A stretch of DNA of 64,000 nucleotides from Cytophagaceae bacterium (GTDB lineage: Bacteria; Bacteroidota; Bacteroidia; Cytophagales; Cyclobacteriaceae): the NCBI GenBank assembly GCA_006969745.1, contig CP030886.1:2701234-2765233 (forward strand). The letters run 5' to 3'. The number at the start of each line of letters is the position of its first letter. The first letter of the stretch is position 1. This document shows, piece by piece, positions 43,246 through 52,226 of the stretch. The position numbers and the translations under genes were made by a program. The notes under the pieces were generated by a model, which did not search any database, had not been told where the DNA came from, and saw nothing but the letters and a program-made list of their open reading frames with translations.

Positions 43246-45925
43246 GAGTCTTTGTTTTCTCTTCCAAACCCTTTTGATAGCTACGCTTTTGTCGCTGTAG
43301 TGTGCGTTGTTGATGATCTTTTGCTACATCATTAGCACTTAATCTCTCTGTAGAGCGATTGATCGCTTTTTTTAAGCTATCCTTATCTGAGGTGTAAATC
43401 TTGACTTCTTTAGTACCTCTTGAGACGGCCAAATAGAAAGACTGTTTGTTAATACCGCCTTGAGAAAGCTCACTCATTGAGACTATAACTTTTTGACTAT
43501 CAAGACCTTGAGCCCCAAATGTCGTGGTTGCATATGCGGGAGCTATGTGAAAAATATCATTGGGAATGGTTTTTTTATTGCTTAAGACTATGCCTCGTTT
43601 GTTAAAATCTTTAATTTCATAAGCCGTTCCATTCGCCATTTTCGTCCCTTCTAAGGACGTTGTGTTATTCGTTAAGCGTATTTTTTGACCCTTGCTTAAG
43701 CTGAGTTCTTTTTTGGTATAAACTCCAAAGTGTTCTGAGGTCTGGTGCGGGAGAATAGAGACAACTCCTGTATGTAAATCACGAACTTTAACTTGGTGAT
43801 CTTTAGTAATATCAACGACCTCATGATGAGATCCCGCCTTAAAGCCTTTCTGATTGCGGCTAAAGCGAATAACCTGGTTCTTTTGATAACTGAAAATATC
43901 CTTTTTCTGCGCAGCAGTAAGTGAGGCATCTTTAAGAGACTGAAAGATTTTATCCTGATGATGTATGAGGTTTTTTTCTTTTGCTAGACTTACAACAGCC
44001 TTGTTAATTAAGTCCACTTCTGCGTGTGTTGGCGACACGACCAGCGGTGTTCGCTTCCGAGCCATGTCGCCCACAACATCTTGTGCTATTCTTTCGATGC
44101 GTAATGAATTATCATGGATTTCTACGACATCTCCGCGACGATCAAGCTTATTAAACCCGCTTCTAATATTGCCCTTTGCCAAATCCTGAACAGCTGATAA
44201 AAATTCAGGAACGTTTCGCTGTCTCATGATTTGATCAACCCGAGAAACCTTCAGGCGGGTTTGCTTTTCAAGGATGCGAAGCGCATCTCCGTATTGTGCA
44301 GGCGGTCCTAATTGCCTCGTATCACCGCTAAGTATTATTCGCGTTTTATTCTGACCTAAATCTAGAATAGCATTTAAACTCTTAACTCCAATCATGCCCG
44401 CTTCATCAACGAGAGCTACATTATTCGGAAGTCTTTCAGCAATCTTGGGGTTATTCAAAAGCGCCGCTACTGTGTAGCTTTCTATCCCCTTCTCAGTAAG
44501 TGCCATGCTCGCTTGAGTAGTGGGTGTAATGGCAATGAGGTCTTTGCCCGCCTTTTTGTAAATCTTATTAAGGTGTGAGAAAACAGTACTCTTTCCTGTA
44601 CCGGCCGCACCGCTCAATATGGTGATTAGGTCTCTACTCTCAAGCGTTTCTTGAACAGCTTTTCTTTGCTGATCGTTAAAGAATTCTGGAATAGGAAGGA
44701 GAGCGCTATCAGAGGGTATATTCTGGCCTTTTCCGGATATTGCCCTGACGCACATTTCATTTTCCTCATAGATCAATTCACGAAGGGTTATCAGCTCAAT
44801 CGCATGTCTCTCGGTTCTTAATACATTGTCACGCTTATTCAACTCATCTGTGATCTGCTCTATGGATAATTGGCCGTAAGAAATTTGCGCTGCATACGCA
44901 ATGGCTTTCTTTTCGTTGATTACTGAGTCTCTTTCAAAAAAATGCTCAAAAGCACGGTCGATAGCTTCTTTAGCTGTAATCTTCGGCTGTTTGTTGAATC
45001 TCTTTCCTTTTAAAGTCTTTAAGTGTTTGAATTCCTCTTTGCTAAGCTTGGCCAGCCATTGTTCATAGAGTTGCTCATCACTCAACCTCATCTGTCCTTT
45101 ACTTTTTCTTGTAAGCTTGCCTAATTCACCCTTTTGCTGAGCTGTTAAATTTTTTTCTAAAGCTATTTTGTTGATTTCTAAGGTTCTTGAAGAAAATCTT
45201 TCAATGATATCTCTGTCTATCCCAGCAAGTTTTACAAAACTGCCATCTCGCTCGACTTGGTAGCCCAGTCGTTCTAAACCTACCCCTAACTTCGAATGAT
45301 AAACCGACCTTATATAGTCACTATTCATGTGCATTTTGAATACCTCAAGTGCCTCATATCGCTTAGCTTCAGAGTTATGACTAATCGGCATCCAAAAATT
45401 ATGAGTATGGACGTTTGGCATTCCCACGACCGTCTTTACTCCATCAATTTCTATTTCTTCACCGCGATTTAGAAAATGAAGAAATGAAGCGCGAACACCG
45501 TTAGTCGTATTGATATATCCTCTTTCATGACGTGTATTACGTTGCACACAAATTAACTTCTCAGCTTCGATCATCGCAGCTTCATTCGCCATTTTATGGA
45601 CTTCAAGCAAGGCCTCAGATTTTGTCAGAGAGTATAAAATTGAAAAACACTTCGGTGCACTTACTGTAAAATCGAAACCTGCTCTCGCTCGCAGATTATT
45701 ACGAGGGGTTAAGGGTAATCCTTCAATTTCAGGGTGATGTCGTTTGCTTAGTCGTGAAAAGGCTTCTTCGGTAACTTCCTTGCCTTCAATTCCGAGAATT
45801 CGGCTCGTCTTTCCTGACCAGTAGGCTTTAATATTTTTTTCAAAAAAATACGTTCCTTCTTTGCTAAGTCCATCTTTGAAATAGAGTCTAGCATTTTCCC
45901 CATATGAAACGGTGATTGTTAACAT
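43178..45925 (-). CDS. MobF-family conjugative relaxase-helicase (TraA/TrwC-like)
   Basis: 915 residues from the ATG at 45925, where the canonical MobF start MLTITVSYGENARLYF begins. Tyrosines near the N-terminus (Tyr8, Tyr15) are candidates for DNA cleavage. Next are RAGFDFTVSAPKCFSIL and the metal-binding histidines in NVHTHNFWMPIS. The second half is a RecD-like helicase with Walker A LSGAAGTGKST, VDEAGMIG, LSGDTRQLGPP and TTFGAQGLDS. MobF relaxases nick oriT and unwind the strand sent to the recipient. An in-frame extension of 50 residues upstream contains a hydrophobic helix and would give 965 residues; its use is open. Confidence 0.9.
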   Translation of the reverse strand: MLTITVSYGENARLYFKDGLSKEGTYFFEKNIKAYWSGKTSRILGIEGKEVTEEAFSRLSKRHHPEIEGLPLTPRNNLRARAGFDFTVSAPKCFSILYSLTKSEALLEVHKMANEAAMIEAEKLICVQRNTRHERGYINTTNGVRASFLHFLNRGEEIEIDGVKTVVGMPNVHTHNFWMPISHNSEAKRYEALEVFKMHMNSDYIRSVYHSKLGVGLERLGYQVERDGSFVKLAGIDRDIIERFSSRTLEINKIALEKNLTAQQKGELGKLTRKSKGQMRLSDEQLYEQWLAKLSKEEFKHLKTLKGKRFNKQPKITAKEAIDRAFEHFFERDSVINEKKAIAYAAQISYGQLSIEQITDELNKRDNVLRTERHAIELITLRELIYEENEMCVRAISGKGQNIPSDSALLPIPEFFNDQQRKAVQETLESRDLITILSGAAGTGKSTVFSHLNKIYKKAGKDLIAITPTTQASMALTEKGIESYTVAALLNNPKIAERLPNNVALVDEAGMIGVKSLNAILDLGQNKTRIILSGDTRQLGPPAQYGDALRILEKQTRLKVSRVDQIMRQRNVPEFLSAVQDLAKGNIRSGFNKLDRRGDVVEIHDNSLRIERIAQDVVGDMARKRTPLVVSPTHAEVDLINKAVVSLAKEKNLIHHQDKIFQSLKDASLTAAQKKDIFSYQKNQVIRFSRNQKGFKAGSHHEVVDITKDHQVKVRDLHTGVVSILPHQTSEHFGVYTKKELSLSKGQKIRLTNNTTSLEGTKMANGTAYEIKDFNKRGIVLSNKKTIPNDIFHIAPAYATTTFGAQGLDSQKVIVSMSELSQGGINKQSFYLAVSRGTKEVKIYTSDKDSLKKAINRSTERLSANDVAKDHQQRTLQRQKRSYQKGLEEKTKTHEKIQGRQKTPSRGFSQDRARG

Positions 45926-46071
45926 GAAAGCTCGATTTTGATTTGAAATGTGCGGAAGGTTGAAAAGCAAGGGGACAATTAAAATTCCCAAAAGGATTAG
46001 TGCAATTCGGCTTTTACCATAACAGAATCTTCTGAATTTTTCAATCAAATTATATGTCCCCTTTGCCTGTG

Positions 46072-46800
46072 TCATGCCTCCACAAATGCTTTAGTGAACA
46101 TTTTTCGAGATTTTTCGGACATGAGGGTAAAACACTCGTTGCCTGAAATAATGACCAGAAACCAGCCGAAGTAGGTGTCTATTCCGGTGTAGACTAGATA
46201 GGCACCAATCAATATAGCAAAAAGCGTTTCTACAAATTGGATGAAGAACTGACCAACATTGAGATACTTTGAGAATAAAAAGTCGATCAGCAAATAGCTG
46301 TAGCTCACACCACGCTGAGTTGGATTTTTAGAGTAACCCGACCAGCAAATAATAATGTTAACCAATGACGATACTCCCATTAAACAGCAGTATAGGGCGA
46401 GAGGGAGCGAGTATACTCTGACAAATGCCATATCATAAAGCTCATCAGGGCTTGTGAAAAACGGTATAAATGGCACTACTGGTGTAGCTAAAGGCGCAAG
46501 TGCAGGAGTTATGAGATGAGTACTGTTATAGGCAAGAGCAAAGCTGCACGACATCACTGTTATTGCGACACCACAAACAAGCTGGCCTGGTAAGCACCGA
46601 AATACACTTGTATAGCAGTATGAGAGTATAGCAGCATTCGTTTCGATGTATTGATTGAGTAATATCCAAGCCGCTTCTCTTGGCTTAAAGAAGAGTAGTT
46701 TCCATACCGGACTATTCTTGAAGCCATTAATCAGAGCGGCTTCAGATAGCTTTCTGCCCTTCTTGTAGTTAAAGTTTCTATTTGATTTAGACGTTTCCAT
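46072..46800 (-). CDS. Multi-span membrane protein of the mobilisation module
   Basis: 242 residues with a basic cytoplasmic N-terminus and five likely membrane helices (about 75-95, 125-150, 160-180, 195-215, 215-230). No family recognised. The start is A/T rich. Its stop overlaps the extended relaxase frame by four bases (46072-46075), which gives some support to the longer relaxase start. It could anchor the relaxosome or coupling protein, which lacks its own membrane helices; this is inference from position. Confidence 0.65.
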   Translation of the reverse strand: METSKSNRNFNYKKGRKLSEAALINGFKNSPVWKLLFFKPREAAWILLNQYIETNAAILSYCYTSVFRCLPGQLVCGVAITVMSCSFALAYNSTHLITPALAPLATPVVPFIPFFTSPDELYDMAFVRVYSLPLALYCCLMGVSSLVNIIICWSGYSKNPTQRGVSYSYLLIDFLFSKYLNVGQFFIQFVETLFAILIGAYLVYTGIDTYFGWFLVIISGNECFTLMSEKSRKMFTKAFVEA

Positions 46801-46830
46801 AACCTATTGATTTATTGGCCTGTCCTGATT

Positions 46831-47571
46831 TTAGAATACAGCTCTGATGGTCACATTTGCTGCACCAAAGAGATAAAATGCTTTAGCCCAAAATCTTACA
46901 CTCCACACAGCCATTTCCGTATTTCCAGGACTGATTAAGTACACCTCTGCTCCAGTCAGATCAGGCCATTTACCGCCATTATCTTCTTTAAAAGCCTCCA
47001 TAATCGCATCGAAATCGTCCATTACGGTTTTCGGGTTATGGCCGTATTTGAAGAAGTCGCAAGCTGGACCGCTTGAAATGAAATCACTTTCTAGAATTAC
47101 AATCGTTCTCTGGGAGTCTGAATTAAAGTGACTTGCGAGTGCAACCACCGCTCTAAAAATTTGAGTCTGCTGATGATTTGACTCAACATCCAATTCTTCT
47201 AGATTCTCTAAGCTCTTGGATAAGAATTTGGCAAGATTTGCTCTACGTTCTGTGACGGAAGAGAACACTGCTGTTGCTTCCGGTAGCGATGCAACACCCA
47301 CCTTAGGAATACCCGGTGCACCAATGACCGTCGTGCCTAAATGTACCCCAGCTTTACTGTCCTTGATCTCAACTAGGTTAACAATCTTAATGAGGGTATT
47401 CTTAGCATTATAGGGCTCGACTCTAGTGGCACTAATAGAAACATCTGTTGCGTATCCTACATTGATCAATTGTGCTTGTACGCTAAGCGATATTAGACAG
47501 ATAGCGACAGTGAAGGAGAAAATACGAAACGCTGTGAGCGTGATGCAAAGTTGTCTTATAGCCGTTTTCAT
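46831..47571 (-). CDS. Exported protein with von Willebrand A-like features
   Basis: 246 residues with a long signal peptide (to about VQAQ). The mature part contains QTQIFRAVVALASHF and TIVILESDFISSGPACDFF, a beta strand followed by a DxxS-like turn, reminiscent of a vWA-type Rossmann fold, and ends with GAEVYLISPGN. The metal site is not complete enough to be certain. It belongs to the run of minus-strand mobilisation genes; the next gene's stop is two bases away. Similar exported proteins occur in conjugative elements, but I cannot name a role. Confidence 0.6.
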   Translation of the reverse strand: MKTAIRQLCITLTAFRIFSFTVAICLISLSVQAQLINVGYATDVSISATRVEPYNAKNTLIKIVNLVEIKDSKAGVHLGTTVIGAPGIPKVGVASLPEATAVFSSVTERRANLAKFLSKSLENLEELDVESNHQQTQIFRAVVALASHFNSDSQRTIVILESDFISSGPACDFFKYGHNPKTVMDDFDAIMEAFKEDNGGKWPDLTGAEVYLISPGNTEMAVWSVRFWAKAFYLFGAANVTIRAVF

Positions 47572-47573
47572 AA

Positions 47574-48350
47574 TTATTTAGATTTTGTGAATAATGATTT
47601 GATAAATGATTTCTTGGCGTAAACAGCCTTTATCGCGGCTCTTACTTGTCGATAGGTTAGCTCTAAAGACTGGAGCTTATAGTTCTTCTCACTGTTAAGG
47701 CGGTGTTCAGTACGTTTGTATGAATTAAGGTTGTCTTCTAGGTTTTGAATACGTCCATAAACAGGTTCGGCGGCTGCATTATCAAGCCTAACCTTTGCCC
47801 TAGCAACCTCGCCCTCCTTTAAATCAATTTGATACTCTGACTCTCTGAGCAAGGTTGACATTTCCAGATCGTCCTTTATGTGTCTTATATCCTCTTTTCC
47901 TTTAGCCCTTAAATAGCCAAGTAGTACAGAAATTGACCATAAGCTGATTGCTAAACCAGTTATGATATAGTGTGTGTTATTGAGGCTCACATCTTGTGTA
48001 TCACCAAGTAAAATATTCAAAGGATCATTTGCTTTTTCAATAGCTGCTGCTTCCAATCCAAAGAATGCAAACACCATTAACACCAAGTAAAAGATGACCG
48101 TTATGGCAAATTCACGTTTTTGGCGTTTTGCTAAAAGGATTGACGCCGTATGAGATAATATCCCATAAATTGAGGCCATTGAAAGGGATAGAAGTGGTGC
48201 TAATTCCGCAAGGCCTAAGACATAGATATAAAATGCTTGTGCGACCTCATATTCAAAAACCAGCATCATTGAGGTCGATAGAATAATCGATCCTCCCCAA
48301 ACCGTAGGGTTATGAAATATGTCATAGAGACGTTTTTGATCATTTTTCAT
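47574..48350 (-). CDS. Membrane protein with C-terminal coiled coil
   Basis: 258 residues. Three or four membrane helices occupy about residues 18-140 (SIILSTSMMLVFEYEVAQAFYIYVLGL, FAITVIFYLVLMVFAFFG, YIITGLAISLWSISVLLGYL). A long charged coiled coil follows (about 150-235), ending in a basic tail. The organisation fits a structural or tethering protein. No family recognised. It overlaps the upstream gene by 11 bases and precedes the vWA-like gene by two, so it is one operon. Confidence 0.65.
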   Translation of the reverse strand: MKNDQKRLYDIFHNPTVWGGSIILSTSMMLVFEYEVAQAFYIYVLGLAELAPLLSLSMASIYGILSHTASILLAKRQKREFAITVIFYLVLMVFAFFGLEAAAIEKANDPLNILLGDTQDVSLNNTHYIITGLAISLWSISVLLGYLRAKGKEDIRHIKDDLEMSTLLRESEYQIDLKEGEVARAKVRLDNAAAEPVYGRIQNLEDNLNSYKRTEHRLNSEKNYKLQSLELTYRQVRAAIKAVYAKKSFIKSLFTKSK

Positions 48351-48738
48351 CTTTCCTAGCTTTTAAGTGTTTCTGATATTTTTTCTGTTCTGCGAATCGA
48401 GATTTAAGACGCTTTAAATCGGCCTTTAGCACAGTTTGCCTTTCCAGGTCTTTTTCGGGAAGGACAGCCTTCTGCTCGGCTATGTAGTGATCCAGCCTGT
48501 CTTTAATATCAGCGAGCTCTTTTTGATCTTCCTCTTGACTAAAAGTGTTTTCTTGGTTCTCGTGATTATAGTCGGAAATAACTCCTAGCTTGAATAGCTG
48601 ATGTTCAAGCCCTGCTTGCTCATTAGTAAATTCAATGGGAAATTTGCCTTTCCATCTTGAAGATTGACGCAACCAACGTTCTATTACTTCAGAGCCGCTG
48701 AATTTCTTAAGGCTTCCTTGTGTAAATCTGCTTGTCAT
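48340..48738 (-). CDS. Small charged hypothetical, first gene of the mobilisation operon
   Basis: 132 residues. The N-terminal 50 residues include SLKKFSGSEVIERWLRQSSRWKGKFPIEFTNEQAGLEHQLFKLG, followed by a long lysine/glutamate coiled coil. No signal or membrane segment. As the first gene after the divergent intergenic region it might be a DNA-binding accessory protein, but no HTH is clear. It overlaps the downstream membrane gene by 11 bases. Confidence 0.6.
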   Translation of the reverse strand: MTSRFTQGSLKKFSGSEVIERWLRQSSRWKGKFPIEFTNEQAGLEHQLFKLGVISDYNHENQENTFSQEEDQKELADIKDRLDHYIAEQKAVLPEKDLERQTVLKADLKRLKSRFAEQKKYQKHLKARKDEK

Positions 48739-48944
48739 ATTGAGTTTGTCTTTGTTAAAAAATCCAATTACTTCAACTCGAAGGTTATAAGTAATACGGT
48801 AAACTCAATACTTAAGTACTTGATTATTAATAAGTTAATTATATATTCGTTAGATATAGAAATTGACAATTATATATTTCTCAAGTCAACTCTGGCTTTT
48901 CCTTGTCTTTTTATCTTTTTTTAACTTATAGTTTAGAGTTTATA
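48739..48944. other. A/T-rich divergent intergenic region with direct repeats
   Basis: 206 bases between the mobilisation operon (minus) and the candidate effector gene (plus). It contains two copies of AATTATATATT (48837-48847 and 48868-48878) 31 bp apart, and must hold both promoters. It is one of two candidate places for oriT or a replication-like site in the island; no nic consensus was recognised. Confidence 0.4.
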
Positions 48945-50282
48945 ATGAATCTAGAAGAGAAGTCTAAAAAAATAGCTGAAATATATCCTGAATTTGCCGA
49001 CTTAGCTAAGCAAATTGTTAGAAGCAATGAAGGCTCAGTAGGGTATGAAAACTGGATAAAAGATCACGAAGCTTATAAGTTGAAAACAGGTTTGTTATGG
49101 TCAACAGTGAAAGCCCATAGAACTGCACTAAAAAAATGCGTTCAGAGATCAGATGGATATCCACAAAAAGTTTCTCCGGCTCAATTGACTTCATGGATCG
49201 AGAAGGTTGATGAACTAATTCCAGTTCTTGATGAATATGTGCAAAGGAGAATTCACAACCAAGAGAATGATGAGGGTTTCACCTCTTATTTTATACACTT
49301 TCTAACAAAGGATACATTTGGTAAACATCCAGAAGTGGAAATAAGAAGAATGGTGCTCATCAAGAATGCTAACAATTCTGCAAAGTTAGTAACAGGTTTC
49401 GGCAATTCTTTAAAAGACTTTCCAAGGAATGGGAAGTATACGTATAGCTTTAAAAGTCAATCGACACAGTATTACTTTTCTAACCATCAAGATCAAAAAG
49501 AGATTTCACAGGGATTTTATTTTCTTGTCAAGGAATACCTAGAGAAAAGAAGCCTGCTGTACGGCAGTTATGTAGCCTTTGATCCAGAAAGAATTTATTC
49601 AGGACCGATTATCTTAGAGGAGATCAAAGGAAATACCTATTTAGAGGAGGGAATAGAGCATTCTTTATCGTTAGAAAGCCCTGGTACTTGGTACGCTATA
49701 AGACCACAAATTGTGGACTATTTAACACAAATCAGTCAGTCTTTTAGCCAAGTTGTAAATCGAGGCAATAATCTAGATGATTTAAATGATTATTTGTACT
49801 CTTCTAATCACACTGAAAAACTCGATGATAGATTTTTTGGCCCATATCCATACGGACAAGTTTATTTATGTATTCCCAGTTCATTGGCAGAAAAGATGGC
49901 TCCAGAAGATTATTCTAAACGTGGATGGTTCAATTCACATTCATTCCATAATGTAAATTGCTTTATTAATGTTCTTAAAGAGCGATCGTATGATGACCCT
50001 GTGGATAGCATTAAAAGATCAAAAGCCTTTATTCTCTTTTTGGGATTAAATGATATCAAAGACGCAAGAGCCTTAGTAGAATTAGGACTAGCATTGACAT
50101 ATTGCAAGTATATTTTGGTTTGGGTCAGTAAAGATTTATTAGATGAAATTAAATATTATCTCCAAAAATTAGGGGGAAATAGAGTGGATTTGAGAACATA
50201 TAACGACTTTGAGGAAAGTGCTGAATTAATAATACAAGATACAAGAAACTACATAAAAAATAAATTTAAGGGCATGCTCTGA
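48945..50282 (+). CDS. Unknown protein with NDT/TIR-like C-terminal domain, candidate defence effector
   Basis: 445 residues from the ATG at 48945. The first 300 residues are helical then beta-rich, and not recognised. The last 130 have a Rossmann-like pattern: strand QVYLCIPS, then VDSIKRSKAFILFLGLND, KDARALVELGLALTYCKYILVWV and a final acidic helix. The E in ARALVELGLAL (about 379), following a hydrophobic strand and a loop with acidic residues, matches the catalytic glutamate region of nucleoside 2-deoxyribosyltransferase-like and TIR NADase folds. Surface position in a mobile island suggests an antiphage or nucleotide-cleaving role; this is inference. It is divergent from the mobilisation genes and has an A/T-rich start. 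Confidence 0.6.
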   Translation: MNLEEKSKKIAEIYPEFADLAKQIVRSNEGSVGYENWIKDHEAYKLKTGLLWSTVKAHRTALKKCVQRSDGYPQKVSPAQLTSWIEKVDELIPVLDEYVQRRIHNQENDEGFTSYFIHFLTKDTFGKHPEVEIRRMVLIKNANNSAKLVTGFGNSLKDFPRNGKYTYSFKSQSTQYYFSNHQDQKEISQGFYFLVKEYLEKRSLLYGSYVAFDPERIYSGPIILEEIKGNTYLEEGIEHSLSLESPGTWYAIRPQIVDYLTQISQSFSQVVNRGNNLDDLNDYLYSSNHTEKLDDRFFGPYPYGQVYLCIPSSLAEKMAPEDYSKRGWFNSHSFHNVNCFINVLKERSYDDPVDSIKRSKAFILFLGLNDIKDARALVELGLALTYCKYILVWVSKDLLDEIKYYLQKLGGNRVDLRTYNDFEESAELIIQDTRNYIKNKFKGML

Positions 50283-50292
50283 TAGTTATTTC

Positions 50293-50321
50293 TTGACATA
50301 ATCAGTATAATATACTTATAC
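50293..50321 (+). promoter_or_regulatory. Sigma70-like promoter for the gene at 50352
   Basis: TTGACA (50293-50298), 17-base spacer, TTATAC (50316-50321). This is a proteobacterial-style promoter, not the Bacteroidota TTTG/TAnnTTTG type. A TATAAT also lies inside the spacer. Confidence 0.5.
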
Positions 50322-50351
50322 TCCTTTCCACTGCGAGTGAAAGGATTTAAA

Positions 50352-50738
50352 GTGATTATCAGTAGAAACCTAAGAAAATTGGCACATACCTATCGAAAAG
50401 TAGCTGAGTCACCTACTTTTGAAGTGGAAAATTTCTTTTATAACATATCTAAAATTAGGGAGTTCAAAGGTGATGTTGAATTATATCACATTGACTCCGA
50501 AATAATTGATTTTCCAAATATCTCAGATAGAGATAAGTCGAGACTATATAGTCTCATAGCCAAAGAAAGAGATTTACTGCCAGATGTCGAATTAACTGAA
50601 ACGGAAGTAATTACTGCTTTGATAGAACTTTATGAACGAAATCCTACATATGGCTTTGATGCATCCAAATTTAAAGAGGCATTTTACTCTCTCAGGGGAA
50701 ATAACTTCCAAGTGCCTGGGATGAAAGACTTAGCTTAG
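50352..50738 (+). CDS. Small hypothetical protein with Shine-Dalgarno start
   Basis: 128 residues from a GTG at 50352, chosen because AAAGGA lies six bases upstream; an in-frame GTG at 50337 would leave almost no leader after the promoter. The protein is helical and moderately charged, with VELTETEVITALIELYERNPTYGFDASKF. No family recognised, no signal peptide. It sits 69 bases after the candidate effector gene on the same strand but has its own promoter. It could be a partner or an independent cargo gene. Its stop is one base from the convergent second integrase. Confidence 0.6.
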   Translation: MIISRNLRKLAHTYRKVAESPTFEVENFFYNISKIREFKGDVELYHIDSEIIDFPNISDRDKSRLYSLIAKERDLLPDVELTETEVITALIELYERNPTYGFDASKFKEAFYSLRGNNFQVPGMKDLA

Positions 50739-50739
50739 C

Positions 50740-52017
50740 TCAGGAATTCTTGGTGTCGTAGGCAATCCTTTGCATCCATTTTAGTTTTGTTTCTAGTCTA
50801 TGTCCACGTCCATATTTTGGCCCACTTTTCTTGTGACCCATCAAACTGTCAATAATCTCTTCCGGAGCTTCAATATCTCTAAGCCTGTCTTTGAAAGTAT
50901 GTCTTAAGGAATATATTGTATGTTGTGGTGTTGGACGGAGACCTTCTTTTGCTAGGAATTTATTTATGTAGGTTGAAAAAGAGTCTGGATTACCGCTATT
51001 ATTGAAGCCATTTGGAAAAGCTTTAAAAGCTACTAACGAACTGCCGACTAGTGGAATTTGACGTTGGGAAGTTTTTGTCTTCAATGAATAACCGTCTCTT
51101 GGTCTTATCCATATAAAAGGTATATCTGCTTCTAACCTTATATCATCAGCAGCCAAACCAAATATCTCTGCAACTCTTGCTCCGGTATCGGCAATTGCCC
51201 AAATGACCATACGTTCTTTTTCACTTAATCCATCAAGGCTTGTTAGTAGCTTATATTGAACATAAGAAGCTTCAAAAGGAGGTCTTGATCTCTTCTCATC
51301 TCGAAAATTTGTCTTTACGAACAGTGCATCAGCATCTAGGTCAATTTCATTATTTAGTGTCACTGTATGAATGATGTCTTTCACAAAGTGCATTTGTTTA
51401 TTCGCGGTATTTGCACTGAGACCATTTTTCAGCCTCTCAGCCCACCAACTTCTAAAAGAAAGAATGTCACCTCTGCTGACTTCGTTTAGTGTTTTATCGC
51501 CTATCACCTCAATAAAATTAGTCATAGCTGCTTTTCTAGGGTTTTTCCATTTACGAATTTGATGCTCATTTTTATCTTTAATTCTCTCAGGAACTAAGTC
51601 CCAGAAAAGCTCAGAGCAATCGGATATCCTCAAAGTACTTTGGCCGGCTCCACCTAAAAGAGCCTCGGCTTTTGTCTTATGATCTAAGTCTGTAGAAAGA
51701 CGCTTCACTATCTCTTCCAAAGATGATGATGCAACTTGTTCTGTAGTTTTGTATGCAAAACCATAGGATTGAGCAAGCTTGACCGCTGCTTGGTATTTCT
51801 CATCAAAATTTGCTTGATGATCTGAGTGTACTAAAGATTTCCAAAAATCTTCTATTTGTTGATCATAAATCACGGCTCTTAAGGTAGCCTCTTTGTAATC
51901 ATCTGTTTTTAGAGAAATCTTTACTTCTTTTCTCTTGTCAAGGTGTTGAACATAGGTCGGAACTCTTCGTCGATAAACGTACTTGTTTCCTCTTTTATAA
52001 ACATGGTTAGAAGACAT
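50740..52017 (-). CDS. Second tyrosine recombinase (DUF6538-type integrase)
   Basis: 425 residues. The N-terminus (NHVYKRGNKYVYRRRVPTYVQH) is the DUF6538-like arm domain that I know mainly from Proteobacteria. The catalytic domain has Arg in DTGARVAEIFGL, Lys in KTKTSQRQIPL, Arg in YSLRHTFKDRL (Tyr replaces the usual His of HxxR), His in SLMGHKKSG and Tyr in PKYGRG. Start context GAGGGTCAAATG has a Shine-Dalgarno-like sequence. Two sets of triple repeats lie just upstream. It is unrelated to the integrase at the left end, so the island has two recombination systems, one perhaps from a nested element. Confidence 0.9.
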   Translation of the reverse strand: MSSNHVYKRGNKYVYRRRVPTYVQHLDKRKEVKISLKTDDYKEATLRAVIYDQQIEDFWKSLVHSDHQANFDEKYQAAVKLAQSYGFAYKTTEQVASSSLEEIVKRLSTDLDHKTKAEALLGGAGQSTLRISDCSELFWDLVPERIKDKNEHQIRKWKNPRKAAMTNFIEVIGDKTLNEVSRGDILSFRSWWAERLKNGLSANTANKQMHFVKDIIHTVTLNNEIDLDADALFVKTNFRDEKRSRPPFEASYVQYKLLTSLDGLSEKERMVIWAIADTGARVAEIFGLAADDIRLEADIPFIWIRPRDGYSLKTKTSQRQIPLVGSSLVAFKAFPNGFNNSGNPDSFSTYINKFLAKEGLRPTPQHTIYSLRHTFKDRLRDIEAPEEIIDSLMGHKKSGPKYGRGHRLETKLKWMQRIAYDTKNS

Positions 52018-52029
52018 TTGACCCTCGCA

Positions 52030-52061
52030 TGTGTACCGTTTTGTGTCCCTTAATGTGTACC
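52030..52061 (+). repeat. Triple 8-bp arm-type repeats, first set
   Basis: TGTGTACC, TGTGTCCC and TGTGTACC start at 52030, 52042 and 52054, an exact 12-bp period. The set lies immediately upstream of the second integrase start at 52017. Tandem short repeats beside an integrase are typical of arm-binding sites. Between this set and the next (52062-52260) only a single extra TGTGTCTC at 52197 was seen. Confidence 0.6.
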
Positions 52062-52226
52062 ATACTCGCTAATTCCAAGTCAACTCATTGATTGCTAAAA
52101 TCCATAAAACCTTTGCTGAACAATGATTTGCGAGGCAGTTGATGGGTTCTTTTAAAAGAATTTATGGTGCAGGGGGTAAGCATCGACAGATTCGTTTGTG
52201 TCTCATATATTATTGATTTAACTCAG

